From: Pontibacillus salipaludis
GTDB lineage: Bacteria; Bacillota; Bacilli; Bacillales; BH030062
Direction of reading: 5' to 3'
DNA length: 64,000 nt
Assembly: GCF_014642405.1 (NCBI RefSeq)
Contig: NZ_BMIN01000019.1
Span: 1-64,000, forward strand
Shown here: positions 51,234-60,103 of the stretch, one piece after another
Layout: every line of letters begins with the position of its first letter
Position numbering within the stretch: the first letter of the stretch is position 1
The notes under the pieces: model-generated
The model's input: the letters and a program-made list of their open reading frames with translations, nothing else
What the model was told of the DNA's origin: nothing
Database searches by the model: none
Position numbers and translations under genes: made by a program

Positions 51234-51659
51234 CTAACCGATGTTTGCCGCAATATCTCCTGCGATCGTCTGTAGTTGCTCAGGAGAATATTCCTTTGAA
51301 TGCTCTTCCCATTTCGCGCCAAATCCATCATTCTTCCCGTATCGAGGAATAAGATGAATATGTAGGTGGAATACAGACTGCCCGGCTGCTTCCTCGTTAT
51401 TATTAAGCACGTTTAAACCAACAGGTTCGTAGGTTGCCTTAATCGCATTGGCGATCTTTGGAACACGAGCGAATACTTTCTCGGCTACGTCAGAAGACGT
51501 TTCATAAACGTTTTTTACGTGTTCTTTAGGGATAACAAGTGTATGCCCTTTTGTGACTTGGCTAATGTCTAGAAAAGCATACACATCTTCATCCTCATAC
51601 ACTTTCGCAGATGGAATCTCTCCATCACGAATTTTACAAAAGATACAAACTTGGCTCAT
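51234..51659 (-). CDS. hit: HIT family hydrolase Hit
   Basis: A 141-aa histidine-triad nucleotide hydrolase. Active-site HLHIHLIPR (H-x-H-x-H) is at about residues 98-106, plus an N-terminal zinc knuckle C-x2-C in CIFCKI. Position upstream of and divergent from ecsABC as in B. subtilis. GGAGGAG before ATG. Confidence 0.95.
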   Translation of the reverse strand: MSQVCIFCKIRDGEIPSAKVYEDEDVYAFLDISQVTKGHTLVIPKEHVKNVYETSSDVAEKVFARVPKIANAIKATYEPVGLNVLNNNEEAAGQSVFHLHIHLIPRYGKNDGFGAKWEEHSKEYSPEQLQTIAGDIAANIG

Positions 51660-51771
51660 CTGATCTCCTCCATTTCAGCCCATGGCTATATTGTGTATAT
51701 ATCGTATCAGAAAATAGGACAAGTTCCAATTTGCAAGACAGCAAATCAGGCTCCTTATATCATGTTTATGG

Positions 51772-52168
51772 GAATGGGGCCATTACGTTTGTTGAGTGGA
51801 GGGGGTGTCTGGGGAACGACTCGCTTTCCGCGGGCGAGCTGCCGAGCCTCCTCGTTCGCTACGCTCTCTGTGGGGTCTCGTCGACCTCTTTCTCCCGCAG
51901 GAGTCTCCCCGTTCCCCAGACACCCCTTGCCATAAGGGATATGAATGGCCCCGTAGCTTTAGCTTCCGGGAAGAATTTCAGATGTGGCTATGTTTCCGTT
52001 ACTTCTAATATGGATGGGTGGTTCGGGAAATTGCGAGACTCCTGTGGCAGTCGGAGCCTAGGGGAGACCCCGGAGGGAGCGTTAGCGAGTGAGGAGGCTC
52101 CCCAGCTCGCCACGGAAAGCGAGTGATTTCCCGAACCACCTTACGCTGAATCAAGCAAACGGAAACAT
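51772..52168. repeat. Paired long-palindrome element, copies 10 and 11
   Basis: Copy 10 (51772-51953): arms 51801-51818 with 51910-51927 perfect (GGGGTGTCTGGGGAACG, like copy 4), outer GGGGCC/GGCCCC. Copy 11 (51990-52168): arms 52016-52031 with 52126-52142 perfect over 15 bp (GGTGGTTCGGGAAAT), outer TGTTTCCGTT/ACGGAAACA. The outer types are in reverse order to the other pairs, so the composite is inserted the other way round. The rest, 52169-52640, holds no gene I recognise. Confidence 0.9.
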
Positions 52169-52647
52169 TCTCTGCTATATAACAACTAATAAAAACCAAA
52201 AAGCAGAGTGCCTCATAAGAGACACCCTGCCTGTAAGAAGGTTTGGGAGACGTTGGTATCCTTAACGGATGTTTGGGAAACACTTTGGCACGCGTGGGGT
52301 TGCCACTAGTGTACAGAGATCATCGGAATGGACTCTGTAGAATCGTGTCTAAAGCTCGCGAATATACCTGCTGTCAACACCTCATTTAGTGAATGCGTGT
52401 TTTTATAAAGCTCTTACCAGATGGTGGAGTTTATCTCAGCTTGGTCTTTCACAGACACCTCATTTCAAATTTTAAGAAGAACTTAAACCTTGAACGTAGT
52501 GAACAGTGATTTGCTCCTGGACAACGTCTCCCGTTGCCTTCAAGAGTATTATGAGCAGAATGGACAGGTCTTATACAAAAAAGTAACGATTTTTTTGGCA
52601 AAGTGTCAGGGGAATGATAAAATTTGGAGAAGAAGAGAGGGATACAA

Positions 52648-53391
52648 ATGAAATCACTATTACATATTCAAGATCTTGTAGGTGGATACACGCACAAAAA
52701 CGTTTTACACGGCATTTCATTTGATATACAGCCGGGTGAAATTGTTGGCTTAATTGGATTAAATGGTGCCGGTAAAAGTACAACAATTAAACATATTATT
52801 GGATTGATGCAAGCGAAACAAGGAAGTGTCACAGTTAACGGAAAAACGTTTCAGGAGGACCCTGAGGGGTATAGAAGTCAATTTTCCTATATTCCAGAGA
52901 TGCCGATTCTATATGAAGAGTTAACTCTTCGGGAACACCTTCGTTTGACTGCAATGGCGTATGGATTAACAGAAGAGGTTTTTGAAAAGCGCTTACAGCC
53001 ATTGCTGAAGGAATTTCGTTTGGAGAAGAAATTAGATTTCTTTCCTGTGCATTTCTCTAAAGGGATGCGACAGAAAGTCATGATTATGTGTGCCTTTTTA
53101 GTGGAGCCTTCTTTATATATTGTGGATGAGCCTTTTGTTGGGTTGGATCCGTTAGGTATTCAATCGTATTTGCAGTTAATGAACGAGATGAAAGACCAGG
53201 GTGCAGGCGTACTCATGTCGACACATATACTAGCCACAGCGGAACGTTATTGTGATCGATTTGTTATTCTTCATGACGGAGAAATTCGTGCAAAAGGAAC
53301 GCTTGAAGAACTGCGAAAGTCTTTCTCTATGCCAGATGCGACGTTAGATGATCTCTACGTGCAGCTTACAAAGGAAGATGATGATGCTTAA
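52648..53391 (+). CDS. ecsA: EcsA, ABC transporter ATPase
   Basis: A 247-aa ATPase, the exact size of B. subtilis EcsA. Walker A GLNGAGKS at about 40, signature FSKGMRQKVMI at about 137, Walker B LYIVDEPFVGLDP at about 158. Ecs affects intramembrane protease RasP activity, secretion and sporulation; substrate uncertain. Start ATG 52648 after GAGAGGGA. Overlaps ecsB by 8 bp. Confidence 0.93.
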   Translation: MKSLLHIQDLVGGYTHKNVLHGISFDIQPGEIVGLIGLNGAGKSTTIKHIIGLMQAKQGSVTVNGKTFQEDPEGYRSQFSYIPEMPILYEELTLREHLRLTAMAYGLTEEVFEKRLQPLLKEFRLEKKLDFFPVHFSKGMRQKVMIMCAFLVEPSLYIVDEPFVGLDPLGIQSYLQLMNEMKDQGAGVLMSTHILATAERYCDRFVILHDGEIRAKGTLEELRKSFSMPDATLDDLYVQLTKEDDDA

Positions 53392-54604
53392 GATTGATCC
53401 TCAAAAGCTGTGGCGGGGCAGGCTCGACTCTCATACAAAAGAGATGGGTCGCTATTTACGATTAATGTTCAATGATCATTTTTCTTTTGCTATGTTTTTC
53501 TTCTTAGCGGGTTTGACTTATAATTACCAACAATGGTTGGCTACGTTAGACTCAAGTTTTCCAACGGCTCTTGTAATGGGAGTAGTTTTTGCGAGCCTTT
53601 TGACGTATAGTCCCATTCGTACATTTCTAAGGGAAGCTGACTTAGTCTTTTTACTCCCCGCTGAACATCGCTTAGCGAGCTTCTTTAGAAGCGGGATTCT
53701 TTATAGCTTCTTCTTACAAGTCTTTGGTTTGTTTTTTGTCGTTGTCGCTTTCGGTCCGCTTTATTTTACAACGTATTCAGGAAGGGCAACATCTGAATTT
53801 GTTTTATTTGGAATTGTGATTTTGATTCTAAAAGGATGGAACACGCTCTCTCATTGGTGGGAATTGAATAGCCGATTTGGAATGAGTGGATTCATTGATC
53901 CAATATTGCGCTTTTTATTAAACGGGCTGACGATTTTCTTCTTTGTTCGAGGAGACTGGATATTTGCAGGAGTAACCACCACCCTTTTCTTCGCTGTGAT
54001 GATGTATGACTACACCTTAGCTAAGAAGCGTAAAGGCATTGCTTGGGACTTGTTAATTCAAAAGGATCAGCAGCGCATGCAAGTGTTTTATCGAATTGCC
54101 AATATGTTCACTGATGTACCACACCTAAAGAATAGTGTGAAGAAGCGACATTGGCTCGTTCGTCTAATTAAAAAACCGATTCCGTTTTCAAGTGATAAGA
54201 CATTTGATTACTTGTACAGAATTACGTTTATCAGAAGTAGTGATTACTTAGGGTTATACATTCGTCTAGTTCTAATTGGCGGGGCTTTCGTCTATTTTGT
54301 GCCGAACATTTGGATGAAAATTGCGTTTAGCTTCTTGTTTCTTTACTTAAGTGGCTTTCAGATGGTTACGCTTTGGCACCATCATAGAGACGTATTGTGG
54401 CTTGATCTTTATCCTTTGCGAATAGAATCGAGGAGGAAAGCTATTACGAAATGGCTATTCCAACTGTTGATGGTGAAAACGGCATTATTAGGGGTTGTTT
54501 TCCTGCTTCTAGGGAACCTAATGGGGTTAGCCATCGTATTAATAGGTGGGGCGCTATTTAGTTACTTTATGTCTCACAAGTATTTAACAAAACGATTAAC
54601 ATAA
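53384..54604 (+). CDS. ecsB: EcsB, ABC transporter membrane subunit
   Basis: A 406-aa membrane protein with about ten helices in two groups. WRGRLDSHTKEMGRYLRLMFNDHFSF at the N-terminus and LVFLLPAEHRL are EcsB hallmarks. Start placed at ATG 53384 (six bases after AAAGGAAG) rather than two ATGs just before it; size then fits the family (408 aa). Confidence 0.92.
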   Translation: MLKIDPQKLWRGRLDSHTKEMGRYLRLMFNDHFSFAMFFFLAGLTYNYQQWLATLDSSFPTALVMGVVFASLLTYSPIRTFLREADLVFLLPAEHRLASFFRSGILYSFFLQVFGLFFVVVAFGPLYFTTYSGRATSEFVLFGIVILILKGWNTLSHWWELNSRFGMSGFIDPILRFLLNGLTIFFFVRGDWIFAGVTTTLFFAVMMYDYTLAKKRKGIAWDLLIQKDQQRMQVFYRIANMFTDVPHLKNSVKKRHWLVRLIKKPIPFSSDKTFDYLYRITFIRSSDYLGLYIRLVLIGGAFVYFVPNIWMKIAFSFLFLYLSGFQMVTLWHHHRDVLWLDLYPLRIESRRKAITKWLFQLLMVKTALLGVVFLLLGNLMGLAIVLIGGALFSYFMSHKYLTKRLT

Positions 54605-54607
54605 ACG

Positions 54608-54645
54608 TAGCCGACCCTTGAAATACGATTGGGTCGGCTTTTTGT
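54608..54645 (+). terminator. Hairpin between ecsB and ecsC
   Basis: AGCCGACCC/GGGTCGGCT stem, 12-nt loop, TTTTT. It probably reduces read-through into ecsC. Confidence 0.75.
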
Positions 54646-54660
54646 ATAGGAGGAAGTGTA

Positions 54661-55374
54661 ATGAGAACGCCTTATGAAGAGAGAAAGTACCAGGAAGCCC
54701 TCCGCTTTGTAAAAGGGATGGAGAAGAGGAGCTCGATTGTACAAAGGAAATCGAAGGTGATTCAAACTACCATGAACAATTGGGTGCCAGAGCGTATTCA
54801 TAAAGTAGTGTCAGGAAGCGTAAAGCAAATGATTGAGCTTTCGTTAACAGGCTCTCATTATATCTATCCGATTCAAGTGAAGGATGCGTGGACATTGAAA
54901 GAGCGGGAGGAGCAAGTTGAAGAGAGATTAAAGTATTATAAGCGTACCGCCGCCTTAGAAGGAGCTGGGACAGGAGCTGGTGGCATTGTGTTAGGGGTAG
55001 CCGATTTTCCACTGCTCCTTAGTATAAAGATGAAGTTTCTTTTTGATACAGCTCGAATCTATGGGTTTTCGGTTGAGGAGTATGAAGAACGGCTTTTCGT
55101 ACTGCATGTGTTTATGCTAGCTTTCTCAAGTGATGAGAAGCGTAAAGAGGTATTAAGGCGCGTGTTGAACTGGTCAAATGAAAAAGAGACGATAAAAGAT
55201 GTGGACTGGAAGACGTTGCAACTAGAATACCGAGACTCGATTGATTTCGTGAAGATGTTACAGCTGATTCCTGGTTTTGGAGCTTTTGTAGGAGCTTGGG
55301 CAAATACGAAGCTGTTGGAACAATTAGCGGAGACGGCTCAAAATGCGTACCGTCTCCGTTTAATGGGTTACTGA
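54661..55374 (+). CDS. ecsC: EcsC family protein
   Basis: A 237-aa protein. Hydrophobic glycine-rich stretch GAGTGAGGIVLGVADFPLLLSIK at about 103-125 and a second one near 190-215 (LQLIPGFGAFVGAWAN) are the EcsC family signature. Function unknown. GGAGGAAG before ATG. Convergent with yhaA, overlapping by 7 bp. Confidence 0.93.
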   Translation: MRTPYEERKYQEALRFVKGMEKRSSIVQRKSKVIQTTMNNWVPERIHKVVSGSVKQMIELSLTGSHYIYPIQVKDAWTLKEREEQVEERLKYYKRTAALEGAGTGAGGIVLGVADFPLLLSIKMKFLFDTARIYGFSVEEYEERLFVLHVFMLAFSSDEKRKEVLRRVLNWSNEKETIKDVDWKTLQLEYRDSIDFVKMLQLIPGFGAFVGAWANTKLLEQLAETAQNAYRLRLMGY

Positions 55375-56546
55375 TGATTTTGTTGATAGACAACGTATGA
55401 CTGAAATAGTGTTTTCGCAGCAATAGGAAGGGCGCGTTCATCAATATCAAATTTCGGATGGTGATGAGGATAAACGTGTCCTTCTTTTTGTGCGCCTGTA
55501 AAGAAAAAGGCACCAGGTCGCTCGAGAATGTAGTAGGAGAAATCCTCTCCTGTCATAACGGGCTCAACATAATGAGCTCTTTCTACGCCTGGTGTGTTAG
55601 ATGCGCCTTCGATCACCATCGCGGCTTCCTCAGGATGGTTCACGACTGGAGGATACCCTTTCATATAATTGAATTGATAACTTGCGTCGTGAGTGGTGCA
55701 AACTCCTTTAATGTGTTTTTCCATCTCGCGAATGACTAGCTCTTGAACATCAGGGCTAAACGTGCGAACGGTTCCTTTCAAGGTTGCTGTATCTGCGATT
55801 ACGTTAAAAGTTGTACCGGCTTCGAATGTACCAACTGTTACCACTGCAGATTTTAATGGGTCGAGCTTGCGGCTCACAATTTGTTGGAGAGAAGTGACCA
55901 GTTCTGAGCCGATTACAATGGAGTCCTTTGTCTGATGAGGCTGTGCCCCGTGGCCGCCTTGACCTTGAATCGTAATTTCAAAAGCATCTGCTCCGGCAAA
56001 GAAAGCTTCAGGAGCCGTTTCAATGGTTCCTACTGGTGTATTACTCCAAAGGTGCGTACCGAATACAGCATCAACGCCTTCAAGAGCCCCGGCCTCAACC
56101 ATCTGTGTGGCGCCACCTGGTGGATTTTCCTCAGCATGTTGATGTAAGAAGATTATGGTACCTGGTATGTTCTCCTGGTGAGCCTTTAGGGCTTTGGCAA
56201 GGCACAGTAAAGAAGCGGTATGTCCATCATGACCGCATGCGTGCATCACATTTGGTACTGTTGACTTGTAAGGGACATCTTTTTCATCTTGTATAGGAAG
56301 CGCATCAAAGTCAGCGCGTAACGCAACCGTCTTACCAGGTTTCCCGCCTTCTAATGTAGCCAGGATCCCATTTCCTCCGACTCCTGTCTGGTGGGGAATG
56401 TCTAATTCTTTATAGAAATTTGAGATATACTTAGATGTTTCAGTTTCTTGGAATGATAATTCAGGGTGTTGATGCAGGTAACGGCGAATATCAACCATTT
56501 CGTCGTAATGAGCATCGATGTCTTGTAAGATTTTTTGTAAGTCCAT
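55368..56546 (-). CDS. yhaA: M20-family amidohydrolase YhaA
   Basis: A 392-aa metallopeptidase/amidohydrolase (hippurate hydrolase-like). Metal ligands in HACGHDGHTA (about 102-111), HQHAEENPPGG (about 136) and the late VMTGEDFSYY. Probably cleaves N-acyl amino acids; substrate untested. GGAGGGA before ATG. Gene order ecsC-yhaA as in B. subtilis. Confidence 0.92.
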   Translation of the reverse strand: MDLQKILQDIDAHYDEMVDIRRYLHQHPELSFQETETSKYISNFYKELDIPHQTGVGGNGILATLEGGKPGKTVALRADFDALPIQDEKDVPYKSTVPNVMHACGHDGHTASLLCLAKALKAHQENIPGTIIFLHQHAEENPPGGATQMVEAGALEGVDAVFGTHLWSNTPVGTIETAPEAFFAGADAFEITIQGQGGHGAQPHQTKDSIVIGSELVTSLQQIVSRKLDPLKSAVVTVGTFEAGTTFNVIADTATLKGTVRTFSPDVQELVIREMEKHIKGVCTTHDASYQFNYMKGYPPVVNHPEEAAMVIEGASNTPGVERAHYVEPVMTGEDFSYYILERPGAFFFTGAQKEGHVYPHHHPKFDIDERALPIAAKTLFQSYVVYQQNHQ

Positions 56547-56633
56547 GGATTTCCCTCCTTGTGTTAGCCATATTATAACAAAGACGAAAAACTATGAATA
56601 TACAGACAACTTAAAAGCGTTAGAGGCGTATTA

Positions 56634-56809
56634 GGTCCGTTACTTTAATAACTGCTTTGAGCTGGATGGGGGACAACTCGCTTTCCTGCGGGGAGCTGGG
56701 AAGCCTCCTCGTTCGCTTTCGCTCTCTGTGGGGTCTCCCCTAGGCTCCTTACCCCGCGGGAGTCTCGCAGTCCCCCATCCAGCTCTGGCTTTAGCAGTGC
56801 GAACGGACC
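56634..56809. repeat. Single long-palindrome element, copy 12
   Basis: Arms 56660-56674 with 56770-56784 perfect (AGCTGGATGGGGGAC), outer GGTCCGTT/AACGGACC. A orientation. No partner hairpin and no recognisable composite ends, so it is a solitary copy. Confidence 0.88.
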
Positions 56810-56927
56810 GCCTATGAATGCTTGCCAGTAACCATATTCTAATTGAGAGAGAGCCAATGCGAACTTGTTTTTTTTAGAAATAAGACTTAGTCAAAAAAGT
56901 AACGATGGATTTCATTTTGTTCACGCA

Positions 56928-56962
56928 AAAAAGCCGAACCGCATATGCGCAGTTCGGCTTTT
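56928..56962 (-). terminator. Terminator of the ferritin-like gene
   Basis: AAAAAGCCGAACCGC/GCAGTTCGGCTTTTT imperfect stem, loop about 5 nt. Confidence 0.85.
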
Positions 56963-56981
56963 TCGTTATAAAGAATTATCC

Positions 56982-57419
56982 TTATTGTAGACGTGGGTCT
57001 GCTAATAGACGGTCCATTTCTTCCATGTGGCCCGTTTCGTCTGCGATCATGTCGTCTAGTTTGACAACTAGCTCTGTGTAACCAAGTTCTTCAGCTTGCT
57101 CTTTGCGCTCTTCGTAACGACGAATCGTGTCTTGTTCTGCGCGTTTAGCTTCTTCAAGCATATCTTTAACGTCTGATAGTTGTTTAACTTCAGCTGGTTT
57201 AGTAGTTGGTGTACCACCTAGAGTTTTAATCTTTTCAGCTAGGTAAAGTGCATGACCTTGTTCATCACCAATTTCAGATTCGAAGAATGGTTTTAACACT
57301 TGATAGTAAAGTCCTTGAACGGTAGCAGCATTATATGTGTACATAATGCTTGCCGCATATTCGTGTGCTAAGTCTTCGTTTAAGCCATCAATTAGATTTT
57401 GTACTTTTTGATCCATCAT
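56982..57419 (-). CDS. Ferritin-like (bacterioferritin/Dps superfamily) protein
   Basis: A 145-aa four-helix protein with two ferroxidase halves: Glu and H-E-Y in LAHEYAA (about 20), E-x-x-H in GDEQGHA (about 52), EQD in the third helix and E-x-x-H in ADETGHMEEM (about 130). It should oxidise and store iron or neutralise peroxide. Start ATG 57419 after AGGGGTG; a GTG at 57425 is inside the site. Single gene. Confidence 0.85.
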   Translation of the reverse strand: MMDQKVQNLIDGLNEDLAHEYAASIMYTYNAATVQGLYYQVLKPFFESEIGDEQGHALYLAEKIKTLGGTPTTKPAEVKQLSDVKDMLEEAKRAEQDTIRRYEERKEQAEELGYTELVVKLDDMIADETGHMEEMDRLLADPRLQ

Positions 57420-57544
57420 AATCACCCCTGTTTAGATTTGTTCGTTGTGTATATCATGTCGCACAATATAAATGTACCCTGGTGAAAAAAAACTAAACAT
57501 ATGGTTCAAGGCTTAGTAAAATAGAGGGGGAGGAGAGGAATAGA

Positions 57545-58189
57545 ATGGAATCATACTTAAATTTTTCAAAAAAGCCTGTGTATATATCGGGGGCAGTCCT
57601 ATTAGGATTATCGCTAACGTTAATGACCCTTGTTTTGACAGGGGAGGCTGGTTTGGTCGATGAATGGGCGGCTCAGTTTGCTGCAGGAGCTGGGGAGGAA
57701 GTGCACCAATTCTTTTCTGCGCTCACACCGCTTGGTTCAGGGAAAGTTCTTGGTCCTGTCGCGATTGTATTCGTGGTCCTTATTGGCTTACGAAAGAGAG
57801 ACTGGCTTCAGGCGTTGATGATGTTTATGGGTGTACTTGTGGGATACGGAGTCAATATCTTACTAAAAAGTGTTATTGCGAGAGAGCGACCAGTTGTAAA
57901 TGAAGGGGTAGAAGGGTTTAGTTTTCCAAGTGGTCACGCTATGGTTTCGTTAATTTGCGCTGTATTGGCTTTTTATTTTCTGAGCAGACAGGCGAATTCT
58001 AAGATTTTGGTCGCGTCTAGTTCGGTCGTAGGTTTTACGCTTGTGTTATTAATCGGAGTGAGTAGAGTGTTTGAAGGCGCGCACTATCTATCGGATGTAT
58101 TGGCGGGTTTTACGTTTGGCCTTGTTTTTGCAGGGGTGTGGATTATGGTGTACGAATGGATTGAAAAGAAAGCCAATCTCCGTCTATAG
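57545..58189 (+). CDS. PAP2-family phosphatase
   Basis: A 214-aa membrane phosphatase. Three signature motifs are intact: K-x6-RP in KSVIARERP (about 102), PSGH in SFPSGHAM (about 126), and SR-x5-H-x3-D in SRVFEGAHYLSD (about 175). Five or six helices. Probably hydrolyses undecaprenyl- or phosphatidylglycerol-phosphate at the membrane. It lies 94 bp upstream of liaF, where other Bacilli carry liaIHG, so co-control by LiaR is possible. Confidence 0.9.
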   Translation: MESYLNFSKKPVYISGAVLLGLSLTLMTLVLTGEAGLVDEWAAQFAAGAGEEVHQFFSALTPLGSGKVLGPVAIVFVVLIGLRKRDWLQALMMFMGVLVGYGVNILLKSVIARERPVVNEGVEGFSFPSGHAMVSLICAVLAFYFLSRQANSKILVASSSVVGFTLVLLIGVSRVFEGAHYLSDVLAGFTFGLVFAGVWIMVYEWIEKKANLRL

Positions 58190-58282
58190 ACGGAGGAGAA
58201 GACCACCCGGAGCATGTTCTAAAACGTAAGTAAAAGCGCTAAGATAAATGTAGAGTTAGGTTTTAGGAAAAGGGTGGTTAAA

Positions 58283-59041
58283 ATGAAACGCGTTAGTTTT
58301 ACAAATTTTATCCTTGCATTAGCGTTGATTATTGGTGGAACTTTCCTATTATTAGCGAATCTTGACGTTATTTCCCTGGAAATGTGGCAATTATTTTCTT
58401 ATAGTTATCCTTTCATACTCCTTGTTGTTGGGCTAAAGTTCATCCTGGATAGTATACTTAAAAGAGATGACCATTGGGGGTTAGGTGTTTTAACTTCTGT
58501 GTTTGCTACTCTTCTTATTATGGATCGTTTTGAATGGATTACCTTTACAGCGGGGGATATATGGTTACTGTGGCCTTTGATCCTTGTCATTATTGGTTTT
58601 AGGATCTTCCTTTCAAAAGGTACGAAGCCTAAAGTTGAAATCATATTTGATGACGATCATCATGATGAAAGTTTCAAAAGAAAGAAAAGTGCGATAGGAG
58701 ACTACTCTTTTACGAACAGTGATTGGGCAGTGGAACCAATGAACTTATGGAATGCGGTTGGAGATTACAAGTTCGATTTTACAAAGGCGTTTATTCCTGA
58801 GAAAGACACTCCCTTTAAGCTTTCAGGAATTGTTGGGGATGTGAAGATTCTAATGCCTGAGAACGTAGCTTTTCGAGTAGAGGCAAATGTGAAGACAGGA
58901 GATATACGAATCCTTGACCAAAAGGCAGACGGGTTTAACCGTGTGATGAGTTACCAGACACCTGATTATGAAACTTCAACACGCAAAGTTACATTCTATA
59001 TTAACTTAAAAGTCGGCAATATACGCCTGGACCGAGTGTAG
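58283..59041 (+). CDS. liaF: LiaF-type inhibitor of the LiaSR system
   Basis: A 252-aa protein: about four helices in the first 115 residues and a C-terminal soluble domain (AIGDYSFTNSDWAVEPMNLWNAVGDYKFD and GIVGDVKILMPENV) typical of LiaF/YvqF. It keeps LiaS silent until the cell envelope is stressed. Start ATG 58283 after AAAGGGTGG. Confidence 0.92.
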   Translation: MKRVSFTNFILALALIIGGTFLLLANLDVISLEMWQLFSYSYPFILLVVGLKFILDSILKRDDHWGLGVLTSVFATLLIMDRFEWITFTAGDIWLLWPLILVIIGFRIFLSKGTKPKVEIIFDDDHHDESFKRKKSAIGDYSFTNSDWAVEPMNLWNAVGDYKFDFTKAFIPEKDTPFKLSGIVGDVKILMPENVAFRVEANVKTGDIRILDQKADGFNRVMSYQTPDYETSTRKVTFYINLKVGNIRLDRV

Positions 59042-59050
59042 GTGATGAGG

Positions 59051-60103
59051 ATGTTAAAACGATTGAATAGTGTTCGATATGCTTTTATTCGCTCTCATTT
59101 TTATGGCATGTTTTTAACGGTGCTCATTTTAATGTCAGTTTTATTAGGTCTTTATGTGCTAAGAGAACCTAGTTGGCTAAGTCAGGGCGCCATTTTTTTC
59201 TTTGTTGGGTTGTTTATTGTAGTATCAGGACTCGTTTCCATTTATGTGGGGTTTCAGTCGAGCGGTGGCATTAAGGAAAATCTTGATGGGATGACAACCA
59301 TGATCCGTGCATTAGCTCAAGGAAGCTACACTGCCAAGATTTATTTGAATACGGATGACGAATTTGAACATATCGCAGAAGAATTAAATGAGTTAGCAGG
59401 AAAATTGCAAAGCCAAGTAAAATCACTTCAGCGAATGGCAGATGAGAAATCAGAATTTGCCAAGACCGCTCATAAGGCAGCTACGATTGAAGAAAGACAA
59501 CGTTTAGCACGTGACCTTCATGATGCAGTTAGTCAACAGTTATTTGCGTTAACTATGATGGCACAAGCTACCGAGCGTTTATTTGATCAGGATCCTGAAC
59601 GAGCAAAAGCACAACTTGGGGAGATTACCACTATGTCACTTCAGGCTCAAACAGAAATGAGAGCCTTGCTTTTACATTTAAGGCCTGTTCATTTGTCTGG
59701 TGAGTCATTACATGAAGGGATCAGAACGCTCATTCATGAGTTGAAAGAGAAATGTCAAATCGAGTTTTCTGTCGAGCTAGATGACACCATCGACTTATCT
59801 GATGGGGCAGAGGAGCACCTGTTCCGTATTGTACAAGAGGCCTTATCAAACATTTTACGTCATGCTGAAGCGTCCGATGTTCACATTTCGTTAAAGGGCA
59901 TGAGTGACCAAGTATTTTTACATATTCGTGATAACGGGAAAGGGTTCCATGTAAACCAAGATAAGAAAACCTCATATGGCTTGAAAACCATGCAGGAACG
60001 AACAGATGAGATTGGCGGTACATTCGCACTTCGTTCTAAGCCAGGAGAAGGGACTTACATTGATATAAGAATTCCAATTCAGGAGGCGGTTGTGGATGAG
60101 TGA
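59051..60103 (+). CDS. liaS: LiaS sensor histidine kinase
   Basis: A 350-aa kinase: two helices (about 15-40, 50-75) with a very short outside loop, HAMP domain to about 130, HisKA_3 with EERQRLARDLHDAVSQQL (phospho-His near 153), and HATPase ending HIRDNGKGF and YGLKTMQERT. It senses cell-wall antibiotics through LiaF and membrane state. Start ATG 59051 five bases after AGGTGA; GTG 59042 lacks a site. Confidence 0.92.
   Translation: MLKRLNSVRYAFIRSHFYGMFLTVLILMSVLLGLYVLREPSWLSQGAIFFFVGLFIVVSGLVSIYVGFQSSGGIKENLDGMTTMIRALAQGSYTAKIYLNTDDEFEHIAEELNELAGKLQSQVKSLQRMADEKSEFAKTAHKAATIEERQRLARDLHDAVSQQLFALTMMAQATERLFDQDPERAKAQLGEITTMSLQAQTEMRALLLHLRPVHLSGESLHEGIRTLIHELKEKCQIEFSVELDDTIDLSDGAEEHLFRIVQEALSNILRHAEASDVHISLKGMSDQVFLHIRDNGKGFHVNQDKKTSYGLKTMQERTDEIGGTFALRSKPGEGTYIDIRIPIQEAVVDE

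Noticed and set aside
52169-52640. Possible gene relic or RNA between copy 11 and ecsA
   Set aside because: A 45-codon open stretch lacks a start and a recognisable family; no clear promoter-terminator pair. Nothing claimed.
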